Source of the DNA: Lathyrus oleraceus | Taxonomy: Eukaryota; Streptophyta; Magnoliopsida; Fabales; Fabaceae | Assembly (NCBI RefSeq): GCF_024323335.1 | Contig: NC_066581.1 | Coordinates: forward strand, 33,352,699 to 33,416,698 | Direction of reading: 5' to 3' | DNA length: 64,000 nucleotides | Shown here: one piece after another, positions 34,456 to 45,645 of the stretch | How the letters are laid out: every line of letters begins with the position of its first letter | How positions within the stretch are numbered: the first letter of the stretch is position 1 | The notes under the pieces: model-generated | Told to the model about the DNA's origin: nothing | The model's input: only the letters and a program-made list of their open reading frames with translations | Database searches by the model: none | Translations under genes and position numbers: made by a program

Positions 34456-35330
34456 TGCACATGGTTATTCTTGTTACCTACTACCCCTATATTATATGTT
34501 TGATTTATAACAACTTTTAGTTTTATATTAAAGATATAAACAACAAATTACAAATTTCTAACAGCACTATTTGAAAATTGACTTATATTTAGGGGCAAAA
34601 TATTTGTTAAATAAATGCTTATATTTAGAGAAAGAAAGATTTATTTATTTGAAACGCTTTTGAGGATTTTTTTGTGTCACACGTGTATGTTTTTCTCTTA
34701 TTCATTTGTATATCAAAATATTTATTGACTTAAGTGTTGATGTTTTCTTTTGTGGATTAGTTAAAAAATTCACATACATCTCTTTCTTGACAGATACTAT
34801 GCTCGTCGAAATATATCAAAAACAATATCCTTAACATAGTCATGCCGATATTTAAAGCATGAAAGTTCTCTTCAATAAATTATGTGTTCCCAAAAAGTAG
34901 CCAAGCACGATAAATATAACAAATTCATCAATAGAAAATATGGGATAGCTAAGAGTACAATATTCTATCGATAATATATCGATAATATATGTTGGTCTAA
35001 CCCATCAATAGGAATAGCTAAGAGAAAATTATGTGCATATGCTGCTTGCAAAGACTCAAAAATTACTTTTTATCTTCTGCCCATATCAAACTTTACTTTT
35101 ATGTCCTGAATTTTTTTACTATAAAGGGAACTCGCCAAAATATATTGAGTTTTAGGGGGATTTTGTTGTTGGACATGTGACTTCATTCACAAGAACGGGC
35201 TGAATTGTGGAGGTTTGAAAAATTTTGGTTTAAAATAAAATCATTTGTAACAACAGAGTTTAAAAATATTTTGAATAAATATGCAGCGGAAAACCAAAGA
35301 AAAGAAAATTACGGGAAATTAAAAGAGATA
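34456..35330. other. Former GNAT upstream region and AT-rich DNA
   Basis: Matches 57698-58500, the region upstream of the intact copy B GNAT gene. It includes a local 12-bp duplication (ATCGATAATAT twice at about 34975-34990) absent from copy B. No gene seen. Confidence 0.7.
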
Positions 35331-35339
35331 AACAGTAAA

Positions 35340-35890
35340 GAGTTATACAGATTCAACTAATAAGACCTAATTTTGTCCCCAAGAATTATTCTTGAGAGTG
35401 TCAGTTAAACTTGAGAGTTTTTAGAAGGTTGTGTCCATAAACCTTCTTATACAAGAAAATGAATTTTTCATGCTAACTTCTAACCAAACAACGAACAAGG
35501 TTTAAAGAAGTTCAAAACAGACATTTTTCACATGCACGTCTCAAACTAAGATAAAGTTTTGAGTTGGCTATCCTCCAAACCGAACGGGGTTTTTACATAG
35601 CTTGACCACTAACTGAACTAAGATTTTACACAGGTTGACCACGAACTGAACCGGAGTTTTACATAGGGTGACTACAAACCAAACCGAGATTTTTACCGAG
35701 CTGATTTCAAACCTACTGAGGTTTTACACCAGGCAAAACTCATAAACCTAGAGAGATTTTAGTCGGGTTGATCTCGAGCAGATGGAGTTTTTAACCGGAC
35801 TAAGCTCAAGTATCATTATGGATATTTTCACTGGTTGATCTTCATGAACCAAAAGAGACTTCCTAAGACAATCCTCAAATACAAATAATA
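35340..35890. repeat. Degenerate short repeats, possible old LTR
   Basis: Several imperfect 35-40-bp units around TTTTACATAGGTTGACCAC and CCGAGATTTTTACCG. Matched at 58520-59080. The text resembles LTR or leader sequence but no element could be delimited. Confidence 0.5.
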
Positions 35891-36009
35891 TTTTAAATGG
35901 TTTAGCTCACAATAAATAATATATACTTTCTATGGAAGAATTATTTACACAAGAGAAAATTCACTATTGGTAAATTTATAATTTTTCTCTCACCCAGAAT
36001 AAATATCCC

Positions 36010-36580
36010 CACTTAGACTCAAGAACACTCTCAAAGCACTATGACTAAAATATGTGAAAAAAATATGAGAGATTTAGAGAGGTGTTAAAAGAAATGAAAA
36101 GTAAGGGTTTTTACATTTTTTGGATGTGAAAAAGTGATAGAGAAGCTCTCTAGTAATAGGTCAATGCATGTTATAAAATTGGAAATAACTTGTGGGTCCC
36201 CACTTAGACTTAAGAACACTCTCAAAACACTATGACTAAAATATGTGAAAAAATATGAGAGATTTAAAGAGGTGTTAAAAGAAATGAAAAATGAGGGTTT
36301 TTACATTTTTTGGATGTGAAAAAGTGATAGAGAAGCTCTCTAGTAATAGGTCAATGCGTGTTATAAAATTGGAAATAACTTGTGGGTCCCCCCTTAGACT
36401 CAAGAACACTCTCAAAGCACTATGACTAAAATATGTGAAAAAATATGAGAGATTTAGAGAGGTGTTAAAAGAAATGAAAAGTGAGGGCTTTTACATTTTT
36501 TGGATGTGAAAAAGTGATAGAGAAGCTCTCTAGTAATAGGTCAATGCGTGTTATAAAATTGGAAATAACTTGTGGGTAAA
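36010..36580. repeat. Tandem triplication of a 190-bp unit
   Basis: Units begin at 36010, 36201 and 36391 with CACTTAGACT or CCCTTAGACT and end TTGTGGGT. They are nearly identical to one another. Copy B has one unit (about 59159-59346), so the expansion or contraction happened after the segmental duplication. Confidence 0.95.
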
Positions 36581-36870
36581 ATCAATGCTCTAATATATTA
36601 GGCTAGCTGATTAGGCAACCTAAATAATCAATTGTTGATGCCTAAGATGGAAGGTTTTGCATAAATTCATTACCAATCATTAAGAGATTGTTTCAATTGA
36701 TTATAGAACCAACTAAGAATCATCTGATCGATTAGGAAAAAGATCTAATCAATGAGACAATTAGAAAAAGTTCCCCAATCAATTAAACATTCCCCTAACA
36801 AACTTGTTAGGCTCCAAAAACGTTTTTTGGGGTGATTTTATTAAAACATGAGAGGCTTCTCAAGAGTTTT

Positions 36871-36977
36871 TTTTGTATGTGTTTGTGTGTGTGTGTCGTA
36901 TGTGTGTGTGTGTGTGTCGTATGTGTGTGTATGTGTATGCGCGTGTGCGCATGTGTGTGTGTGTGTGTCTGTGTATG
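36871..36977. repeat. Interrupted (TG)n microsatellite
   Basis: TG runs broken by TCGTA and GCGCG elements. The homologous tract in copy B (59640-59700) is shorter and differently interrupted. The Val/Cys and His/Thr frames here are artefacts. Confidence 0.95.
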
Positions 36978-37655
36978 ATTTATCCATAATGTTTCCAGAA
37001 ACTCCCTTTTATCTTTCTGGTAACTCAGACAGACATGACTATACGAGCTTTCACCCTTCCTCTCTTTCACACTCTGAAACTTCAAGTCTAGGCATCATTA
37101 TCGTTGAGTTTAGAATCACACAAAAACCTTGAATCTTCTTGATGAGGCTTGAAATGTCTCCACATTGATTACCAACATTAAGAATTTGAAAGGTTAAACT
37201 ATTAGTGATCCTGGAAACATGAGCCTCCACTTGAGAGTCGTTGTACTATATTGTTGACTTTAAATAGGTGTCTAGCTTGATTCAGGAGGATATCTTGTTC
37301 AACCATCTTGTGCATTTTTTTTGCTTGAGCTATCTTCAACAGTTGCTTGACTTCAAGTGTTGCCATCATCAATATTAAGCAGCTACTACTTGACTTACAT
37401 ATTTTCTATCTATAAGCTTCATCATCAGATCACTTCTTGACTATGCGTGCAAACACATAAATCCACAGTCCTTGCTAGTAAAAATGCTAAGGTAAAAATA
37501 TGAAATTATACCACTAAGACCATCCAAAGCTTTGTCAAAATCAAAGTTCGTGTCATATATTCATTTATATCTCTCAATATATGGTCTTATAACATATATG
37601 ATTTGAGAATGAAAACCATAAAATCATTTGAGGAAGAAGTAACAACTTAAACCAA
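36978..37655. other. Non-coding DNA shared with copy B
   Basis: Collinear with 59700-60378. On the minus strand short open stretches occur (such as KMHKMVEQDILLNQARHLFK) but they are broken by stops; these may be eroded exons of the adjacent decayed frame. No function assigned. Confidence 0.5.
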
Positions 37656-37659
37656 GCAC

Positions 37660-38127
37660 CTACATATCCCGACTCAGCGTCACCTTATAAAGAGCATCGT
37701 TGAATGTGTGAGAGAAAGCAATATTAAAACTAAGAATTATATCCTCCATAGTGAAGATATGTGTTGTGAAGACTCTTTCTAACAACATTGCATCCAAAAT
37801 GAGACCTTCCTTGTCGCCACGAGTATCCGTGTCTACTGAAGAGGGTTTTAAAATACCTATAATGTGGCTATCGGCCTCCTCTGTCCCATGAGTAACACGA
37901 ATCAGACCATTGGGATGATGACATACCCAAACCATATCATGAATACTCATACACCTTCCACAAATCCTTTGCTAAACAACCTTTAATGACTCCTCCAATG
38001 CCATAAACAAACATTAATCACTCTCAATAGCTTTTTGTATTGTATTTTTTTCATTCATCACCACAAAGGTGTATCCTCTTAAGACGAGACACCATACAAA
38101 AAAAACATTTGATCTCATACTTGTCAT
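37660..38127 (-). pseudogene. Decayed unknown protein frame, copy A
   Basis: From ATG 38127 to a stop at 37660-37662. A frameshift at a poly-A run (about 38098-38106) and two stops (about 38017 and 37973) break the N-terminal half. The C-terminal 96 codons are open (HHPNGLIRVTHG, VDTDTRGDKEGLILDAMLLE, FSHTFNDALYKVTLSRDM). Copy B at 60380-60846 is open where this copy is broken, and the reverse, so the two together suggest an ancestral protein of about 155 residues. I do not recognise the family. Confidence 0.55.
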
Positions 38128-39300
38128 TCGGTAATAATGGAACCCTCGAAATGAAATAGAAGTCTCTTATCTATGTATAAACCATCCTACAATGCAAAAT
38201 TGTTCATTTTCTTTATGCAATACAAAAGGCTTCTGCTAAAGAATTTCAACAAATAGTTTGTGGACTTCTCTGAAAGAGCATTTTATCATGGTTGTGTTGT
38301 TGTCTTGCTTTACTCTATTTTCATATCAATGAAATCAGAATAAGGAGAAGTGTTATTCCAAAATTACTACAATAGTTTGATAGATTTTTTTATTAAAAAA
38401 TAGTAACTCAAGTTTTTTCCTACAAGAAAAAGAGTAATTTATCTTGAAGAAATTATTATCCCAATGATCTAGTGTTAAAAAATATGTGCAATTTTACAGG
38501 TTTATAAAATTTTAATAATTTAAATCATTTCATGAATTTTTTTGAAATTAAAATCAATTCACAACTAATATTATTTCGAATTTAATTATTTAAAATTTTG
38601 TATTATTTTCAATTTAAAAAAAAGATCTTTCTTATTACTACTAGAATCATTCTTAAAATAAAGAAATTTGTTGTTATTATTATTTAAAATATTTCATGAG
38701 ATTTTTCAAAATTAAAATCAATGTTAAAGGTGTATACTCTTTTCAGGTGTGTTCTGAGAAAAGAACATACGTTTAAGATCTAAATAACCCTTTTCAGGTG
38801 TAAGAGTTTATCATTCAATCTCATCAATATGGAACTTCAATCATTTGCATTAAGAAGATATAAAGGATAGGTGAAATATTTTTTCCACAATTTATTTAAT
38901 GAAGGTTATGATATATCACAGAACTCTAGCATACTCGACATTAGTGAAGAGAATTGGAACTATAATTACTACTGTCAAATTCAGAAACAAGTGGTAACAA
39001 AAGCATTAAAAATGCTGAGTAAGAGTAATGGGGTTGGTTCAAACAACATACCTTAGAAATTCAGTTATTACTTTTAGAATAATTTCTTGACATCTTCTAA
39101 AATTAAAATCAATGTTAAAGGTATGTAATATGTGTTATGGAAAAAAAAACTTATGTTCAAGATCTAAATAACCCTTTTCATGTGCAAAAGCTTATTGTTC
39201 AACCCCATCAGGACAAAATCTCAATCATTTTCATTTACCTTTTTCAGTTGCAAGAGCTTACTTTCCAACCCCATCAGGATGAAACCTCAATCATTTGATT
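38128..39300. repeat. AT-rich DNA with three 60-bp imperfect repeats
   Basis: A module AACCCTTTTCAGGTGTAAGAG followed by CAATCTCATCA occurs near 38787, 39170 and 39240. The first is also in copy B, whose homology ends at about 38835/61550. No gene seen. Confidence 0.6.
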
Positions 39301-40016
39301 TAAGAATCAAGATTATAAACCTCTTCATAGAGAGTACCTACAAGAACATAATGTGAATAAGAAAGAATACAATATTGAAGATGATTTTTAATCTATCATG
39401 AAGATGATGTATCAACGAGTTTAAGACTTTGTATGCGAATTAGAAGAGAAGAAGGAAAGGTTTCGGAGAGTTTTTTTAAAGAAAATATAGAAAAATGTTT
39501 AACATTTTCTAAATGAATGATTTTTTATAAATTGATAAATAAATTATCATTAACATATTTTTAATTTGAGCAATTTATCTAAATCCTTCAAACCCCTCAT
39601 CCAATATAATTTTTTTTTAATTCTCTCAAATAAACTAAATTTTGTATTATGGATACAATAACCCCCAAAGCTCTCTCCACCTAGACCACACCACCATTCT
39701 TTTCACTCAATTCTTTTTTTTTAAGTTTTCTCATCTCTTCCACTCTAAACTCTCAAACAAAGTCTAAGTAAATACAAAATTATTTTTTTTACAAATTATT
39801 TTATTGAGAACATCTCAACACAAGTATAAATACATATACATAATATAAAATATCTATAAAAAATAAGATCTTGGCACATTAATAAAAAATAATTTATCTA
39901 TAAAATATATTATGAAAAAACTAAATTGTTCAATTTTCATTGAAATATCACAGAAGTTTAAAAGTCAAAATATGTGTTAACTTAGAGTAGTATAAAAACT
40001 AAAATACCTAAATAAT
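39301..40016. other. AT-rich intergenic DNA
   Basis: No supportable gene. It ends at the ATTGT target duplication of the following copia element. Confidence 0.6.
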
Positions 40017-40021
40017 ATTGT

Positions 40022-40172
40022 TGATAGAATAGAATATTTTGTTATAATTAGTCATAATTAGTTTTCTACAATTATGTTGTATCATAATTAGATAGTTGAT
40101 CAAATGTTACACATTGATGTATATATATTCTATTCAGATCAATGAGAAGGACACGATTTCCATTATCTTACA
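40022..40172 (+). repeat. 5' LTR of the Ale-type element
   Basis: TGATAGAATAG to ATTATCTTACA, with TATATATATTC as a TATA-like core (about 40118-40128). Followed at once by the tRNA-Met primer-binding site. Confidence 0.93.
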
Positions 40173-40539
40173 TGGTATCAATCCTAACTGATCCCTCTTT
40201 CTAAAAAATAAATAAAAAATAAAAAAAAGCAAATGTAGAAACACGTTTCTTCTTCTTCCTCATTCAGCCGCCGCCGCGTGCTTCTTCTCCCTCCTTGAAG
40301 TTTGTCGCCGCAACAGGACAACCGTACTCTGTACCGCCGCCGCCGAACACGAGAACCACCTTATTCTCTCGCCTTTCGCCTATGTTCACATCGTCGCCGT
40401 CACGCCTGCAGCCGTGTCTGAATCAGACCATTCAGAATGCAGTGACGCCGATACCTACAAATCCGTCATCGATACCCATAAATCCGCCGATACTGGTGAT
40501 TTCGGCCAGCCCAAGAACACCACGTTTTGAGGTTCCAAA

Positions 40540-42555
40540 TCGGAGTTTCATCCCGCACTTGTCGTCTCCAATATTAGGAACCACATTCCTATTATTCTTG
40601 AGATGGAAAAAGATCAATATGGTACCTGGGTCGAGCTTTTCCGCATCCATGCTCGCTCATATCGCGTCATGCATCACATCGTTCCGTCTATCGGAAAAGA
40701 GTCACCAGCCATTACCGATTCCAACCATGAACAATGGTCCACTCTTAACGCCATCGTTCTTCAGTGGATTTATTCCACTATTTCTACCGATTTGTTAACC
40801 ACTATTCTAGAACCCAACTGCACTGCAATGAAAGCATGGAATCGCTTGAAAGATATTTTTCAAGACAAGCAAAATGTTCGAGCTGTCACTCTTGAGCAAG
40901 AGTTTTCTAACACTCGTATGAAGGATTTTCCCAATGTCTCAGCTTACTGTCAGCGTCTTAAGATGCTTTCTGATCAGTTGAGAAATGTCGGCTCCCCTGT
41001 CAATAATCATTGTCTGGTTCTTCGTCTGATCTCTGGTCTCCTAGAAGCTTATCGCAGTGTTGCTACTTTGATTCGCCATAGCAACTCTCTTTCGGCATTC
41101 TATCAGGCTCGTTCCATGCTCACTTTGGAAGAAGCCGGTATGGCTAAGATGGAAAACACAGACTCTCATGCTGCTATGCACACCACTCAGCCGAAACCTA
41201 ATGAAGACACCTCTCAGCGTGGCAACCGCCGCCCCGACAACCGTTCTCACTCCCGTGGCAACCAGGGTCGCGGAGGGGGACGTGGTAACCGCAATGCACC
41301 TCAGTCTGGAGCTCCCAGCGCTCCCCCACCTTGGTCCACTCCTCCTTGGCAACAGCAACAGCAGTACCCAACCTGGAAACCATGGGGTTGGACTCCACCA
41401 CCATGGACTATGCCACCGTGTCTGTATCCCACCTCTCAGTGGACACGCCCTGTCAGTCCTCCTAAGCAGCCAGGCATTCTAGGACAGCGTCCTCAGGTGT
41501 ATGCAACCTCTAACTCATCTCAGATACCGACAGACATTGAGACCGCAATGCACACCATGTCACTCCACACTCCTGACAATCAGTGGTACATGGACACGGG
41601 CGCAACATCTCACACAGCCGCATCACAAGGTAATCTCTCGTCTTATTTTCCAGTAAGAAATTTAAATCAGAAAGTCATTGTAGGCAGTAGCCATGGAATT
41701 CCAATTCACGGCACCAGACACATACAAATAACCACATCTAACCAACCCCTTCACCTTAACCATGTCCTGCATGCCCCGAAAATTATTAAAAATTTAATTT
41801 CTGTGAGACGACTCACCACTGACAACAATGTTTCTGTTTCTTTTGATCCTTTTGGTTTTACTGTCTCTGATTTTCAGACGGGGATCACCCTTCTCAGATG
41901 TGACAGTCGTGGAGATCTTTATCCAGTTACCACTCCTCCCAGTTTTGTCGGTCTCACATCCAGTCTTTGGCATAGTCGTCTTAGTCATCCTGGCGTGTCT
42001 GTTTTGAATTCCCTTTACAAAAATAAGTTCATATGTTGTGAACCTTTTAATTCTTCTGTCGTTTGTGACTATTATGTTTTAGGAAAACAAGTTAAATTGC
42101 CATTTTTTGATTCTCAAACTACGACTTTGATGCCTTTTAACATTTTACATAGTGATTTATATACGTCTCCAATTTTAAGTTTTGCTGGTCATAAATATTA
42201 TGTCTTATTCTTAGATGATTTTACAAACTTCTTGTGGACTATCCCTATTAGCAGAAAATCTCATGTGTTTGAGACGTCTAAGTCACTTACTCAACTCATT
42301 CAAACTCAATTTTTGCAAAAATTCAAAACTTTTCAATGTGACAATGGCAGTGAATATAATAATGAGCTTTTTCAAAAATATTGCACTGATTATGGTCTTG
42401 TTTTTCGTTTCTCTTGTCCCCACACATCCTCACAAAATGGGAAAGCGGAACACAAAATAAGAACCATTAATAATATGATACGCACTATGTTAGCTCATTC
42501 TTCTGTCCCCCCTCGTTTTGGCATCATGCTCTCCACATGGCAACTTACTTGTTAA
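40540..42555 (+). pseudogene. Ale-type gag, protease and integrase
   Basis: The frame is open from ATG 40603, but gag homology (HPALVVSNIRNHIPI) extends upstream in the same frame to about 40540. The true start is therefore lost to a frameshift with the 40295 frame. Gag ends in an Arg/Gly stretch and a Pro/Trp/Gln-rich region and has no CCHC knuckle. Protease is WYMDTGATSH (about 41584-41613). The integrase zinc region has HSRLSH, but the second CxxC reads CDYY, losing a Cys. The DDE residues lie in ILHSDLYTS, FQCDNGSEY and SSQNGKAEHK. The frame shifts near 42520. Confidence 0.88.
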
Positions 42556-44099
42556 ATATTATTCCCTGTAAAACACTTCATAATCAGTCACCAACATAAC
42601 TCATGTATCTTCGTGATCCCACCTACACATATCTCAGAGTCTTTGGTTGTCTATGTTATCCATTATTCTTGTCATCTACCATTCATAAGTTACAACCCCG
42701 CTCTACTTCGTGTGTCTTCTTGGGTTATCCTTCGAATCATAGAGGTTATAAGTGTTTTGATTTGTATAATAGAAAATTAATAATTTCGAGGCATGTTATC
42801 TTTGATGAAACTCAATTTCCCTTCACCAAGATACACTCCCCTTCACCTCACTCTTATCAATTCCTAGATAATGACCTTCACCCCTACCTTATACATCAGT
42901 GGCAAAATCAAATTTCACCACTTGTTGCACATAACCAACTGACACCCATAATCCCAATTGACCAACCACTACCATCAATAAACCAACAATCATCATCTCC
43001 TACCTCTTCGATCAACACACCCATTACAATAAACTCTCCATGACTACCATCAATTCAACCGCATCGACCTCCACCTACACGAACCATCACCATTCGAAGC
43101 ATGAAAGGCATTGTCAAACCCCGCACGATATTTAACTTATCAATCTCTCACTCTGACTACACAATCTCTCTCATACCTAAAAACCCCAAACTAGCCTTAT
43201 CAGACCCGAATTGGAAATCCACAATGCAATCTGAATTTGATGCTCTTATTCGAAATAAGACGTGGGATTTAGTTCCTCGTCCTTGTGATGCTAATCTTAT
43301 TCGATGTATGTGGATTTTTAGGCATAAGAAAAATTCTGATGGCTCCTTTGAGCGTTATAAGGCCCGTCTTGTAGGTGATGGCAGGTCACAGGTTGCATGT
43401 GTGGATTGTGATGAGACTTTTAGCCCCATGGTGAAACCCGTTACCATTCGAACAGTGCTTACCGTTACTCTCTCCAAATCTTGGCCCATTCATCAACTGG
43501 ATGTCCAAAATTCCTTTTTACATGGTGATCTTCATGAGACTGTTTACATGCATCAACCATTGGGTTTCTGTGACCTCCGTCATCCATATTATGTATATCG
43601 GTTGAAGAAGTCATTGTATGGTCTCAAGCAAGCGCCTAAGGCATGGTACCAACGTTTTGCTAACTATGTCGCCACCATTGGCTTTTGCCATAACATATCA
43701 GACTACTCCCTCTTCATATATCGACAAGGTTTAGACATGTCCTACATTCTGCTGTATGTAGACGGCATCATCCTCATCACCTCCACTCAGGTCCTCTGCC
43801 AATCAATTATGTCACTCTTAGCATCTAAGTTTGCAATGAAGGATTTGGGCCCTCTGAGTTACTTTCTGGGTATTGCAGTATCTCGTCATCCTAATGGCAT
43901 ATTTCTCAGTCAAAGCACTTATGCATCAGAGATCATTGAACTTGTTGGCATGAAGTCCTGTAAACCATCAGCCTATCCTGTTGACACCAATCAGAAACTC
44001 AGCACCTCCTCCGGCACTTCTTATGAGGATCCCTCCATGTATCAAAGTCTTGCAAGGGCCCTGCAGTATCTCACCTTCACTTGACCTGATATATCATAT
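42556..44099 (+). pseudogene. Ale-type integrase C-terminus and reverse transcriptase, first part
   Basis: Continues in shifted frames. TYLRVFGCLCYPLF (from 42603) is the integrase C-terminal/GKGRH-type region, and a stop at about 43041 breaks the linker. RT runs from SDPNWKSTMQSEFDAL to LQYLTF. The catalytic YVDD reads YVDG (about 43756), losing one metal-binding Asp. A TGA at 44082-44084 stands where Arg precedes PDISY. The sequence is then cut by the Athila-like element. Confidence 0.88.
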
Positions 44100-45509
44100 T
44101 GATCGGTCACCATTTCCATTGAATTCCCACCATTAATCCGACGTATTTTCATCATTTTGGTAAGATTTGGGTTTGTTTATAGTTGTTTCAGAGTCATTTA
44201 TCATGTTTTGTTAGTTTGGTATCGCATTTCATTTTATTACATGTTTATGTCAAAAAGGTCTCTTTTATGCTTCGTTTTGGTAGTGTTATTGTTACAGGCC
44301 GTTGCACAGGTTTAAAAGCACTAATAGTGGAGTTGAGGATACTCAGAAAGGCAAAAATATGAAAATACAGCAGTTCAACACGGGCACCCGTGTGCCACAA
44401 CACTGCCCGTGTTGTTGGTCAGGCAAAGCAAGCTTGGAGAGGGAAAAAACAGAGAGTTAACACGGGCACCCGTGTGTAGGAACACGGCCCGTGTTGATGC
44501 CCCTATAACTTAATCTTAAAATAATCATGTTGGAAAGCACACACGGGCACCCGTGTGTACACACACGGCCCGTGTTGATGGGCGCGACTTAGAAACTTCA
44601 AATTTTGCCATGTGAATCTATTCTGCTCATTAAGGGTAGTTTGGACTTTTTGCTTTGGGAAAATCCATATGAAACTATTAGAAGGCTTGGGAGAGAAAGG
44701 AGAAGACACTTTTTGACGTACGAAAAGAAAGATTGCACTAGAGAAGATAGCTACTACGGAGGATTCGAAGACGGCGAGATTCAAGGGCATCACCCATTGA
44801 AGATCAAAATCTCTTAATTCTTTGTAATGTTTAATTTCTATACTATGATTTCTTTGAATACTATGAGAGGCTAAACCCCCTATGTTAGGGGGTGGTCCTG
44901 ATTTGATCGTATGTTATGAAGTCGAACAAATGATTTCCTTATTACCATGTTATGTATTTCAATTCAATTGTGTGATGTTATTATGCTTTTGTATCGGACA
45001 AATACAAATAGATCTACGACTATCAATAACAGGATTGTGATTGTTAGGGTTTTCACACAATTGGGTTTACAATTGCTTCACCTAGGACTAGGAACTTTTG
45101 TAAATCACTGTAAACCTTGATATTGTTTATGATTAAAACCAATGATTAATTGAATGGACATTTGAGTAAGAATTGGTAGTTTAATAGTTTCTTCCTTAAG
45201 GACTTAAGGAAGAACATTCTGAGGTTAGGTGATTGAATGTTTCATGTGTATTAAGGAAATCTTGACTGAATTCATAACTGGTTAAATCAACCACTCACCC
45301 TAGCATATTTTATCTTAATCAATTATTTCTACTATCTTTTTGTGTTTATTGTTATAAATTCCCTAACCAACCAAACCATTATCTTTTTGTTCGAATAGAA
45401 TCAGAAGTAAAATAAGTATTTCCTACGCAATCCCTGAGATCGATACTTGGAAATAAAACTCCGTATTACTACATCGGTAAAAATAGTACACTTGCTATTT
45501 TTTCGATCA
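44100..45509 (+). repeat. 5' LTR of the Athila-like element
   Basis: TGATCGGTCACC to TTCGATCA. It contains three GC-rich inverted-repeat modules at 44377-44577. No coding capacity is credible despite short frames. Confidence 0.95.
44377..44577. repeat. Triple hairpin array in the LTR
   Basis: Three modules (about 44377-44414, 44459-44496 and 44540-44577) each contain CACGGGCACCCGTG, with 6-bp arms around CA, plus a downstream GCCCGTGTTG arm that can pair with ACACGGGC. The array is repeated in the 3' LTR at 49923-50125. It is GC-rich within an AT-rich LTR. Confidence 0.85.
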
Positions 45510-45515
45510 AGTTTT

Positions 45516-45533
45516 TGGCGCCGTTGCCGGAGA
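45516..45533 (+). promoter_or_regulatory. Primer-binding site of Athila type
   Basis: TGGCGCCGTTGCCGGAGA lies six bases after the LTR end. It matches the conserved Athila/Cyclops primer-binding site, usually assigned to tRNA-Asp. Confidence 0.8.
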
Positions 45534-45645
45534 TTGCCAAAATACCTATTTTAATTTTTATTCTATCGAAATTGTGTTGCTCGTCAACCAAAATTTTATC
45601 TGTGAAAATTTTATTATTCCATTCTAATATTTGTCTAACTTGTTT

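Larger units (their letters stand above)
22105..38835 (+). repeat. Segmental duplication, copy A (interrupted)
   Basis: Collinear with 52720-61550 in the same orientation once the retrotransposon at 25082-33472 is removed. Shared landmarks in order: Ogre LTR end, 57-bp tandem array, hAT relic, GNAT 5' end, 190-bp unit, (TG)n tract and a decayed unknown frame. Differences are a 580-bp deletion of the GNAT body, lack of a 602-bp segment, and three rather than one of the 190-bp units. Edges are placed by eye. Confidence 0.85.

Noticed and set aside
36807..37132. Val/Cys-rich and His/Thr-rich frames
   Set aside because: Translation of the (TG)n tract; not conserved as a frame in copy B.
44503..44817. 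Frames of 70-96 codons repeated at 49966-50496
   Set aside because: They lie within the two LTR copies of the Athila-like element; duplication reflects the LTR pair, not a gene family.
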